This document shows, piece by piece, positions 6,122 to 13,381 of a stretch of 35,566 nucleotides of DNA. The DNA comes from Lachnospiraceae bacterium UBA5895 (GTDB taxonomy: Bacteria > Bacillota > Clostridia > Lachnospirales > Lachnospiraceae). Numbering within the stretch: the stretch's first letter is position 1; each line of letters starts with the position of its first letter. Location: positions 1 through 35,566 of the forward strand of contig DJEP01000083.1 of the NCBI GenBank assembly GCA_002431915.1. The letters run 5' to 3'. Position numbers and translations under genes: made by a program. A model generated the notes under the pieces. That model searched no databases. It saw only the letters and a program-made list of their open reading frames with translations, and was not told the origin of the DNA.

Positions 6122-6919
6122 ATGGTTAAGAGAAAGAAAATGAGACTGAAGCATGGGGATGTACTGGATGTAGAAGAGTACCATGACGGGAACTATGGGG
6201 GAAAGGGTAAGACCAGGCAGAAGAAGGAGAAGCCAACCAAAGAACAGGTGAGGTTGATCAACAGGCGGAATAAAGCGAGGCTGTGCCGGTGGAGACTGAT
6301 ACAGTACTTTGACCAGGGAGATCTGTTTATCACATGGACCTATGCGACGGAGAACCGTCCACCGGATATGGCAGGAGCACTGAAGGATTTCCAAGCGGCG
6401 ATGGCAAAGGTCCGGAAGATCTACCGGGCAAGGGGAGCACCGCTCTACTGGATCCGCAATATTGAGCGTGGTACCAAGGGAGCGTGGCACATTCACCTTG
6501 TGATCAAACAGACACCAGAGGGTGACGCGGCCGCAATCGTGACCAAGGCATGGACCAAGGGTGGCACCTATGTGGCAGAGATCCGCCACAGTAAGTTTAC
6601 CGGCGACGACATGGAGCAGCTGGCAGGCTACCTGACCAAGGACGAGCACACAGCGGAGCCCCGGCAAGATGGGACACCGGGTAAGCCACGGATCGCGGAG
6701 TCCTCCTACAATACCAGCCGCAACATGCCGCTCCCGGAGCCTAAGACGGACAAGCTCCTCCGGTGGAAACCGGAGATCAAACCACCCAAGGGATATTACA
6801 TAGCCCGGATACACGAGGGCATCAATCCGGTCACGGGATTTTTGTACCGGAGTTACACGTTGATCAGACTTAAGACCGCCGAGCGGAAGAAACCGCCGAA
6901 CAGGGTAAGGAGGTGTTGA
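6122..6919 (+). CDS. HUH-type replication initiator (REP/G2P-like)
   Basis: 265 residues. Three motifs of HUH endonucleases are in order: motif 1 LFITWTY (about 62-68), motif 2 WHIHLVI (about 121-127; the two metal-binding His of HIH), and motif 3 MEQLAGYLTK (about 161-170) with the candidate catalytic Tyr followed by Lys. The N-terminus is strongly basic. These proteins nick one strand at an origin and start rolling-circle-type replication. No helicase domain is fused and no phage helicase or primase is visible nearby, so host factors or later genes would be needed. The downstream intergenic repeats are a candidate target. Start: first ATG after the gap, with only a weak upstream purine tract. 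Confidence 0.75.
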   Translation: MVKRKKMRLKHGDVLDVEEYHDGNYGGKGKTRQKKEKPTKEQVRLINRRNKARLCRWRLIQYFDQGDLFITWTYATENRPPDMAGALKDFQAAMAKVRKIYRARGAPLYWIRNIERGTKGAWHIHLVIKQTPEGDAAAIVTKAWTKGGTYVAEIRHSKFTGDDMEQLAGYLTKDEHTAEPRQDGTPGKPRIAESSYNTSRNMPLPEPKTDKLLRWKPEIKPPKGYYIARIHEGINPVTGFLYRSYTLIRLKTAERKKPPNRVRRC

Positions 6920-6921
6920 TT

Positions 6922-7422
6922 TTGGAAACTATAGAAATGTATGTGAGTACCACTCTTCATGGATCCGCAAAGAGGACCGGGAAGGTAATGTATACTCTCC
7001 GGATGAAAACGGGAGAAAAGCAGTACTATGAGAAACCGCCGGAGATAGGAAAAACGGACGGGACAGCCAACCGGCTGGTGTTGTGGAGTATTTGCCGGGC
7101 ACTGGAGCGTATGCGTGGCAAGAGAACGATCCTTATCTACACGGAGAATTCTTACGTCGCATCCGTGATCAATCAGGGATGGGTGGAGACATGGGAACGG
7201 AATGACTGGAAGAACAGCAGAGGGAATGAGATCAAGGATGCGGATCTCTGGAAAGAGATACTGGAGAAATCCCGGAAAATGGGTCATGACATCGCTGCTG
7301 TGGCAGGCCAGCATGAGTACTCTGAGGCATTCGCCTATAATATGTCAAAAATAAACGCAGAATATAACATTTTTGCAAAAGTGGAATTTGAGGAGGTAAC
7401 ACCAGTACATGACAGGTGTTAG
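6922..7422 (+). CDS. RNase H-like fold protein, catalytic acids lost
   Basis: 166 residues. The start is a TTG at 6922, eight bases after AAGGAGG; the GTG at 6913 overlaps the ribosome binding site. The pattern ILIYTENSYVASVINQGWVETWERNDWKN...NEIKDADLWKEIL matches RNase HI (YTDSQYV...GW...W..GWK...VKN.DLW). The four carboxylates are not conserved: the YTDG strand reads VSTTLH, the NRMEL helix reads NRLVL, TDS reads TEN, and no Asp is seen at the last position. So the fold is likely kept but RNase H activity is not expected. It follows the HUH Rep at once and may act with it on nucleic acid. Confidence 0.65.
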   Translation: METIEMYVSTTLHGSAKRTGKVMYTLRMKTGEKQYYEKPPEIGKTDGTANRLVLWSICRALERMRGKRTILIYTENSYVASVINQGWVETWERNDWKNSRGNEIKDADLWKEILEKSRKMGHDIAAVAGQHEYSEAFAYNMSKINAEYNIFAKVEFEEVTPVHDRC

Positions 7423-7476
7423 AGACCATTCCGGTGAATCCACCGTGATGGTGAAAATATAACAATTTGACAGAAC

Positions 7477-7531
7477 CGTGACAAATTGTCACGATTTGAA
7501 AAACTGAACCGTACGAGCATTGCGTACGGTT
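7477..7531. other. Clustered inverted repeats, candidate replication origin
   Basis: The 165-bp gap after the Rep and RNase H-like genes holds CGTGACAA-A-TTGTCACG (7477-7493) and AACCGTACG-7 nt-CGTACGGTT (7507-7531), with the dispersed palindrome at 7555. Neither hairpin has a T-run on the plus strand. Hairpins next to HUH Rep genes are typical nicking targets; origin function is inference. They could also be operators. Confidence 0.4.
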
Positions 7532-7554
7532 GAACTGGTAAAGAAAATTTACAA

Positions 7555-7570
7555 GTTGCACCGGTGCAAC
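7555..7570. repeat. Palindrome copy 3 (16-bp form)
   Basis: Perfect GTTGCACCGGTGCAAC, 17 bp upstream of the next ATG and just before its ribosome binding site. Confidence 0.85.
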
Positions 7571-7587
7571 CGGGGAAAGGAGACCAA

Positions 7588-8112
7588 ATGGAGAAGAAAT
7601 TCGGAATATTTAATACTGTAGAGGAGTTGAACAGGGCAGCAGCCGCCCAGAAGGAAGAGGGAGACCTGGAAGCAGTGATAGGGATTGCAGTGGAGAACGG
7701 ACTGGAGAAAGAGGATGCCGAGGACTACATGGACAGCGACGATCCGGAAGACTTTTTGTGTAATGCCACAATGGCGGCCATTGCCAAGTTGAAGCTGGAA
7801 GAACAGGATCTGCATCTCGAAAGCCAGTTAAAGGACTGGAAGGATTTTATCGTGCAGATGCTGACAGAGTACCCGGTAGATCATGCCGATGGGGACAGGA
7901 ATGCTCTGGGAAATGCCGTATTTAATCCTGCCAAGAGTCTGCTTGACGTGCTGGCAGCAGGAATGAAGCTGGCATCGGAACATCGCATAAAAGTGGACAA
8001 GAGGATTATAGAGGCAGCAGGACTACCGGAAAGGGCAGGAGACATAGGATCCATCGGGCGTGATGAGTTTAAAAAGATTGTGCTGGATTATTACATGGGA
8101 GATAAAAAATGA
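7588..8112 (+). CDS. Possible PcfK/AcrIIA9-like phage protein
   Basis: 174 residues, start after GGGAAAGGAG. The N-terminal half is helical and acidic (FNTVEELNRAAAAQKEEGDLEAV...AEDYMDSDDPEDFL). The last third (NPAKSLLDVLAAGMKLA...SIGRDEFKKIVLDYYMG) recalls the C-terminal pattern of PcfK-like proteins, a family that includes the anti-CRISPR AcrIIA9. Two genes downstream lies a PcfJ-like gene, the usual PcfK partner in plasmids and phages. Similarity is weak and could be chance. The stop overlaps the next start (ATGA). Confidence 0.6.
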   Translation: MEKKFGIFNTVEELNRAAAAQKEEGDLEAVIGIAVENGLEKEDAEDYMDSDDPEDFLCNATMAAIAKLKLEEQDLHLESQLKDWKDFIVQMLTEYPVDHADGDRNALGNAVFNPAKSLLDVLAAGMKLASEHRIKVDKRIIEAAGLPERAGDIGSIGRDEFKKIVLDYYMGDKK

Positions 8113-8696
8113 TCGTATACAAGGCAACAAACAATGATATGACCTGCACGATGGGACAGGGAACATTCCAGTATCAGTTGGGAGTACCGGCTACGGCAGA
8201 AAAATCAAAGTGCGGTGATACCGGTCTCCATGCCTGTGAGTATGTACTGGACTGTGCAAGATATTACGGACTGGATAAAGGCAACCGGTATTTTAAGGCA
8301 AAGGCAGAAGGGGACATAGCAGAAGACGGAGCAAATACCAGAATTTCCTGTACAAGACTGACATTGCTGAAAGAATTGACCAACCGCGATATTGCAAAAG
8401 AAGCCATGCTTTACATGATACATCATCCGCGCCGGGACAACTGGAAAGTATCTAACATTATGGTGCAGGTAAAGGAAAACACAGCAGAGGTCAGGATTCC
8501 GGATGGGATCGCCATTGCCAGGGGATCACATCCAAAAGTCAGCGGTTGTGCCGGGGCACATCTAGGGCTGATCCGGGAAGAGGAAGGGAAGATTACAGCA
8601 GCCAAGATATTTGATGTGGATGGAGTCTATATCCTGCCGGGCGTGTGGTACACACTGGAAGACCTGGCGGAAGCAGAGAGGAGGCAGCAGGCATGA
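8109..8696 (+). CDS. DUF7666-like phage protein
   Basis: 195 residues. The N-terminus (YKATNNDMTC...FQYQLG, then CGDTGLHACEYVLDCARYYG and RYFKAKAEGDI) fits DUF7666, a domain common in phage and mobile elements, of unknown biochemical role to my knowledge. A second beta-rich part (about 115-190) follows, containing VRIPDGIAIARGSHPKVSGCAGAHLGLI. Coupled at both ends by ATGA overlaps with the flanking genes, so the three genes form one translational unit. Confidence 0.7.
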   Translation: MIVYKATNNDMTCTMGQGTFQYQLGVPATAEKSKCGDTGLHACEYVLDCARYYGLDKGNRYFKAKAEGDIAEDGANTRISCTRLTLLKELTNRDIAKEAMLYMIHHPRRDNWKVSNIMVQVKENTAEVRIPDGIAIARGSHPKVSGCAGAHLGLIREEEGKITAAKIFDVDGVYILPGVWYTLEDLAEAERRQQA

Positions 8697-10810
8697 AGTG
8701 GACAGAGATACTCAGGGCACCGGTAATACCGGCGGACGCAAAGAGAACGCAGCAGATCACATTCCAGGTGACAGAAAACTATTTGATACTTGACGTATGG
8801 AGAGGCGGAAATAACACCTGCCGCCATGCAGTCAATCTGAAAACATGGGAATATGGCACATACTATCCCGATGCAGGAATAAAAAAGGCGACGAATATCA
8901 ACAGCTGCACAGACAATTATGAAAGATATTTCTACGATTATCGGTTGAAAGATGAAGAATGGCTGACACCGGAGCAGATCAAGGAACTGGATATTCTTAC
9001 CAGAGAGAAGAAGGACTGGGTTGACGATGTGCTGCAGCGCATAGAGCGGATGGAAACGGACTATAACGTAGAAAGGCGGGAACAGGCAAGGAAAAGCAAA
9101 GAGGAGCGGCTCCGCAGACTGATGAGCAAGTGTCCGAATCCTGGGAAAGAAGTATATGACTGGATCACAGAGCAGATGGTAGGCGATCTCCAGTATGCCT
9201 TTTATGACAAACAGATAAAGACCTGCCATTGTACGGCGTGTGGCGGAGATTTCCCGGAAGAGGCAGCAGGCGTACCGGTAAAACACAGAAAGCAGATCAC
9301 CTGTCCGCTGTGTGGACATCTTCTGACCGTAGATAAGAGAGCGGATTTATTAATCGTTACAACGGACTGGCTTACCATGATCCACAACGTGGATGATAAG
9401 CAGGGCGTAGAGCGGCACTTTAAGGTAACCGTTGAGTGGGACAGATACGGAAAACGGACTACCGATCTGGATGAACATATCCGGTTGATGATGCTTCGGA
9501 ACATGGAAAAAGAATTCATGAAAATCTATTACTACGGAAGCGATTACTATCCGGGATGGAGCACAGGAAATAACGGCAACCGAAGATGGCACAGTGCCTA
9601 CCTGTACCCGGACGCAGAAGGCATACAGTCCGGCTTACATGGCACAGCATATGAAGCATGGACGGATGTGTTTCCGAAATTGGCACAGATGGGGATAAAA
9701 GCGCACTATAACGGTCTCATGGTAGAAAGCAACAGGGAGTTTACCGGTATCGCAGAGTATATGGCCAAGGGACGGTTTTACCGCCTGCTGGACGAACTGT
9801 CACAGTGTATCACTTACTGGGGTGGGTATTCCGGGCACACGATTGATACTTCCGGGGAAAACATGGAAGAAATCTTACAGATAGAGGATAAGCAGCTGAT
9901 CAACCGTCTCAGACAGGAAAACGGCGGAATGTGTATGCTGCGCTGGCTACAATGGTCCGACCTTAATAACAGGAAGCTGTCAGAGCAGTACCTGTCCTGG
10001 GCAGAAAAAAATAAGATCAAACCGGATAATTATCTGCAGTCGGAAGCGGGAAAATACCTGACACCGGAACAGCTGATGAATTACATCAACCGGCAGAAAA
10101 AAGAAAGCTATCCCAGCAGAACAATAGCGGGAGTCTGGGACCAGTACGAGGATTATCTCAGAATGGCAATGAATTTAGGGAAACACATGGATGATGCCTT
10201 GGTGTATCGTCCCCGCGAACTGAAGCGCCGGCATGACGAAGTCAACGCCGAGATGGAGCTGCGAAGGGAAGAAATCCAGCGGAAGCGGGATGCGAGAGAA
10301 GCAGCAAGACAGGCGCAGGAGATGAGGGACAAGTATCCCGGGTATGAAGATATCCTCTCTGAGATCAGTGCGAAGTTTGAATATCAGAACGACACCTATT
10401 GTATTGTGGTTCCCAGGGACTTTATGGAGATCACGGCGGAAGGAATGGCACTGCATCACTGCGTAGGCAATACAGAGCGGTATTTTGACAGAATTGTCAG
10501 CAGAGAGACCTATATCTGTTTTCTGAGGCAGCAGTCGTCCCCAGACAAGCCTTTTTACACCATAGAGGTGGAGCCGGGCGGAACCATTCGCCAGCACCGG
10601 GGAGCCTACGACGAAGAACCGGACATTGAGGAGATCAAGCCTTTTCTCCGGGAATGGCAGAAGGTGATCCGCAAGCGAATGAGCAAACGGGACCATGAAT
10701 ATGCCGCTCAGAGTGAGCTCCTGCGGCAGAAGAACATAGAAGAACTGAAGGCAAAGAATAATACCGTAGTCCTGAAAGGACTGGCGGAAGATCTGATGGA
10801 GGTAATCTGA
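8693..10810 (+). CDS. PcfJ-like protein
   Basis: 705 residues; start at ATG 8693 after GGAGGCAG rather than the upstream open codon at 8645. A zinc-ribbon-like cluster at about 178-220 (CHCTACGGDF...CPLCGHLL) precedes a long helical middle. The C-terminal PcfJ domain (about 560-660) has YCIVVPRDFMEITAEGMALHHCVGN, then a conserved FYTIEVEPGGTIRQHRG segment. PcfJ proteins occur in conjugative plasmids and phages with PcfK; their molecular function is unproven. The stop shares a base with the next start (TGATG). It is the largest early gene. Confidence 0.75.
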   Translation: MKWTEILRAPVIPADAKRTQQITFQVTENYLILDVWRGGNNTCRHAVNLKTWEYGTYYPDAGIKKATNINSCTDNYERYFYDYRLKDEEWLTPEQIKELDILTREKKDWVDDVLQRIERMETDYNVERREQARKSKEERLRRLMSKCPNPGKEVYDWITEQMVGDLQYAFYDKQIKTCHCTACGGDFPEEAAGVPVKHRKQITCPLCGHLLTVDKRADLLIVTTDWLTMIHNVDDKQGVERHFKVTVEWDRYGKRTTDLDEHIRLMMLRNMEKEFMKIYYYGSDYYPGWSTGNNGNRRWHSAYLYPDAEGIQSGLHGTAYEAWTDVFPKLAQMGIKAHYNGLMVESNREFTGIAEYMAKGRFYRLLDELSQCITYWGGYSGHTIDTSGENMEEILQIEDKQLINRLRQENGGMCMLRWLQWSDLNNRKLSEQYLSWAEKNKIKPDNYLQSEAGKYLTPEQLMNYINRQKKESYPSRTIAGVWDQYEDYLRMAMNLGKHMDDALVYRPRELKRRHDEVNAEMELRREEIQRKRDAREAARQAQEMRDKYPGYEDILSEISAKFEYQNDTYCIVVPRDFMEITAEGMALHHCVGNTERYFDRIVSRETYICFLRQQSSPDKPFYTIEVEPGGTIRQHRGAYDEEPDIEEIKPFLREWQKVIRKRMSKRDHEYAAQSELLRQKNIEELKAKNNTVVLKGLAEDLMEVI

Positions 10811-12147
10811 TGGAAGAGATAATAAGCTATGAGGAAAGATACAGGAAGTATAAACAGGAACTGGACGGGGCATTTACCCAGGCAGCAGAGAAATTTGTGC
10901 TGATCGGCTATCTGCTGAGGAAGGCAGCTGAAACAGACATTTTAAAAGCAAGTGGTTATAAAAACATGGAAGAATTTGCCTATGCAGAGTACGGTGTGGA
11001 TGCATCCCAGGCAAACCGGTTTATCAATATTAACAGGCGCTTTTCTGAAGGCGGTAACTCAAAGCAACTGAAACAGCAGTATAGAGGTATCGGCAGTTCA
11101 AAGCTGGCTATAATGCTGACCGTTCCGGATGAAATCAATGAAGTATTACCCAAAAACCTGACCAAAGAAGAACTTAAGGAAATCCAGGCAGAAGTAAAAG
11201 CAGAAAATCAGATATCTGATATCGAAGTAGAGATCGAGCGGGCAGAGGCAGCAGCCGTAACGGACAAGCCCATGCTTCCGCCGGAGGGATCGCCACTGAA
11301 AAGGAATCTCTGGCAGCTGGGAAAGGAGCAGGAAGATCTCTTCCGGAAGCTGTGGGAGATATGCAATAAAAGCAATCATCCCAGAAGTACTGCTATCATG
11401 GATGCTCTGATCCCGCAGGGGGATGCCGTGTATACTGTCCGGATCCCGGGAGAGCGCCGCACACAGATCATTATAAATTCTGACGGTGCCACGGTAATCA
11501 ATCTGAAGACGCTGGAGCGGAGCAAGTACATACCACAGGATATCTGCTATGAAGTAGAAGAACTGCTTAATGGAGGCAGCAGTCCTGAGGAGCGGTACAA
11601 AGAGCTCTATGGTGAGGATCTGCTCCCGGAAGAACCGGAAGTTGCACCGGTGCAACTGGAGACTCCGAAAGAGAAGAAACCGGAAAAACGCAAAGAGTCT
11701 CGCGTAACCAAAGCAAACACAGAACCGAAGAAAAAGACGAAGGAACAGGAAAAGAAGCCGGAGCAGATGACCATCCCGGGAGCAGCGCCGGATCCGGCAC
11801 CGGAAGAGCCGGAGACACAGGTAAATGACTCGTCCTCACAGGAAACTGACACGGGCAATCAGAATACCGACACCATGGCCACGGAAGAACAGGTACCGGG
11901 TCAGACCGATATTGAAAAGGACTTTCCGCAATACTGCCCGGACACCGAGGACAAGCGGTCAGCTTATCAGCAGTCCTTACGTGGCGCTGTGGGGAATCTG
12001 GTACGATACGCAGAGATGGATCTGATTGCAGCCGCGCGGCAGCAGCTGTCTGATATCTCCGGCTATTTGGATCGGCTGGAAGAACTCAGCAAAGGAGGCG
12101 GACCGGATGCCGAAGATGTCGAAACAGGCGAGAGCGCGGGAGTTTAA
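10810..12147 (+). CDS. Phage protein with N-terminal HTH-like region and low-complexity linker
   Basis: 445 residues. The N-terminal helical part (about 20-105: FVLIGYLLRKAAETDILKASGYKNMEEFAYAEYGVDASQANRFININRRFSEGG) resembles DNA-binding proteins of phages and conjugative elements (DUF3102/ParB-like style). A second globular part at about 165-255 has unknown function. A Pro/Glu/Lys-rich linker (about 275-375) and a C-terminal helical segment end the protein. Palindrome copy 4 is inside the linker and is read as VAPVQ. Function not established; a replication or partition accessory is plausible from the context. Confidence 0.65.
   Translation: MEEIISYEERYRKYKQELDGAFTQAAEKFVLIGYLLRKAAETDILKASGYKNMEEFAYAEYGVDASQANRFININRRFSEGGNSKQLKQQYRGIGSSKLAIMLTVPDEINEVLPKNLTKEELKEIQAEVKAENQISDIEVEIERAEAAAVTDKPMLPPEGSPLKRNLWQLGKEQEDLFRKLWEICNKSNHPRSTAIMDALIPQGDAVYTVRIPGERRTQIIINSDGATVINLKTLERSKYIPQDICYEVEELLNGGSSPEERYKELYGEDLLPEEPEVAPVQLETPKEKKPEKRKESRVTKANTEPKKKTKEQEKKPEQMTIPGAAPDPAPEEPETQVNDSSSQETDTGNQNTDTMATEEQVPGQTDIEKDFPQYCPDTEDKRSAYQQSLRGAVGNLVRYAEMDLIAAARQQLSDISGYLDRLEELSKGGGPDAEDVETGESAGV
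11641..11656. repeat. Palindrome copy 4, inside a coding region
   Basis: Perfect GTTGCACCGGTGCAAC, the only copy inside a gene. It falls in the disordered linker of the 10810-12147 gene, where an extra VAPVQ would be tolerated. Confidence 0.85.
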
Positions 12148-12457
12148 TGCCACATCCCGTCGGATTATCAAAGAACGTGACCGCAACCAGTGTATTTTCT
12201 GCCAGATGGGATATCACATGGAAGACGTCACCTGGTCAGGTCCGGAATCGCTGAGTATTATGCACTACATTCCGAGATCCCACGGTGGTCTCGGAATCCC
12301 TCAGAACGGGGCACAGGGCTGCATCAGCCATCACAACATGTTGGATAACGGCAACAAGGGCCGACGGGAAGAAATGCTACAGCTTTTTAAACAGTATTTG
12401 CAGGAGCACTACCCGGACTGGTCGGAGGATGCCCTGACCTATAGCAAATGGAAATAA
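12107..12457 (+). CDS. HNH endonuclease
   Basis: 116 residues, start at 12107 after AAAGGAGG. The zinc/HNH core is present: CIFCQMGYH, then MHYIPRSHGGLGIPQNGAQGCISHHNMLDNG (H...GG...N...C..HH). It overlaps the previous gene by 41 bp. Phage HNH proteins usually sit beside terminase and help packaging, but this one is 6 kb away in the early region, so packaging, homing-like and defence roles all remain open. Confidence 0.8.
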   Translation: MPKMSKQARAREFNATSRRIIKERDRNQCIFCQMGYHMEDVTWSGPESLSIMHYIPRSHGGLGIPQNGAQGCISHHNMLDNGNKGRREEMLQLFKQYLQEHYPDWSEDALTYSKWK

Positions 12458-12481
12458 TGTATATACAAATTTGTATATACA
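12458..12481. promoter_or_regulatory. 24-bp perfect palindrome, probable RHH operator
   Basis: Two TGTATATACA half-sites joined by AATT form a perfect 24-bp palindrome, directly between the HNH stop and the ribosome binding site of the ribbon-helix-helix gene. The position fits autoregulation of that gene. Confidence 0.7.
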
Positions 12482-12496
12482 AAAATCGGAGGATAT

Positions 12497-12667
12497 ATGA
12501 AAGCAAAGACAGAAGTTATCTCACTCCGGCTGACACCGGAGGAAAAGCGCAGGTTGGAATATAGTGCAGAAAAAATGGGAAAGAGCCAGTCATATATCCT
12601 GATCACAGCATTAAATGCATATTACAAATCTGTCCGGAAGAATCTGGACGGTGTAATAGAAGAATAG
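12497..12667 (+). CDS. Ribbon-helix-helix (Arc/CopG-type) regulator
   Basis: 56 residues with ATCGGAGG before the ATG. The N-terminal strand KTEVISLRLTPEEKRRLEYSAEKMGKSQSYILITALNAYY fits the RHH fold: a basic strand (SLRL) for DNA contact, then two helices. The 24-bp palindrome immediately upstream is a natural autoregulatory operator. It is not followed by a toxin gene, so it is not an obvious toxin-antitoxin pair. The next 96 bp (12668-12763) hold nothing I can identify. Confidence 0.75.
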   Translation: MKAKTEVISLRLTPEEKRRLEYSAEKMGKSQSYILITALNAYYKSVRKNLDGVIEE

Positions 12668-12763
12668 ACCTTTTGGAGTGTACTCACGATAACTATAGAC
12701 ATAGCCACGGGGCGGTTGCTGGAAACATCCAAGAGGCAGCAGCCACCCAGAAAGGAGACAACA

Positions 12764-13087
12764 ATGCAGGAGTATAAGGACTGGGACGGCAATCTTCTGC
12801 CGGATCCTGCGCCACGCATTAGTAATATACAGATAGGCACAATCATCAAAACAGAACACAAGTCCATAGAGGAGCCACTGGAGACCCGCGGACGTGGACA
12901 ACACCGGTTTATCAGCGAAACCAGAGAATACGAGGTGATAGCGGTTTACCCGCACATGATCCAGACACGAGATCGCAAGAACGGATTTACGAGATGTTTC
13001 TCTTATGGTGAGCTCATAACGATGGGGCTGGAATGGCAGGAAGGAGGCAGTCATGCTGACATTACCGATCAAAAAAAGATGGTTTGA
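12764..13087 (+). CDS. Early phage protein, unknown (107 residues)
   Basis: ATG at 12764 preceded by AGAAAGGAG; the TTG-initiated extension from 12716 has no such site. The protein is beta-rich (IQIGTIIKTEHKSIEEP...REYEVIAVYPHMIQTRDRKNGFTRCFSYGELITMG), which suggests a small barrel-like domain. I do not recognise the family, although similar short proteins often precede ASCH genes in such phages. It overlaps the next gene by 35 bp. Confidence 0.6.
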   Translation: MQEYKDWDGNLLPDPAPRISNIQIGTIIKTEHKSIEEPLETRGRGQHRFISETREYEVIAVYPHMIQTRDRKNGFTRCFSYGELITMGLEWQEGGSHADITDQKKMV

Positions 13088-13352
13088 CATGATATTATCA
13101 GGCGTAAAGACGGAAGAATACCGGGAGATGACACCATATTATCAGGTACGCTTTGAGAATCTGTGGAAATTAGACCAGTTTAATGGATCTGCTATCCGGG
13201 AAATCCGGTTCCGCAACGGCTACTCTGGCGATAGTCCCTCTTTTGTGGCAAAATGCACTCTTAGAACTGGCGACGGAAAAGCGGAATGGGGAGCCGAACC
13301 GGGAAAACAGTACTATGTATTGAAAATCCATGAGATATCAGACATTAGTTAA
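13053..13352 (+). CDS. ASCH-domain protein
   Basis: 99 residues with a GGAGGCAG site. MLTLPIKKRWFDMILSGVKTEEYREMTPYY... IRFRNGYSGDSPSFVAKC...WGAEPGKQYYVLKI is the ASCH pattern, including the G-K-T/EYR segment near the N-terminus. ASCH domains resemble PUA domains and bind RNA or modified bases. Some are nucleases or modified-nucleoside amidohydrolases; which applies here cannot be told from sequence alone. Confidence 0.8.
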   Translation: MLTLPIKKRWFDMILSGVKTEEYREMTPYYQVRFENLWKLDQFNGSAIREIRFRNGYSGDSPSFVAKCTLRTGDGKAEWGAEPGKQYYVLKIHEISDIS

Positions 13353-13381
13353 ACTATTGCGGAAAAGGAAGTGGCGATACT

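Noticed and set aside
7507..7531. Hairpin as a plus-strand terminator
   Set aside because: No T-run follows the stem.
12107..12457. HNH gene as the packaging-associated HNH next to terminase
   Set aside because: It is 6 kb from terminase, in the early region, so that role cannot be assumed.
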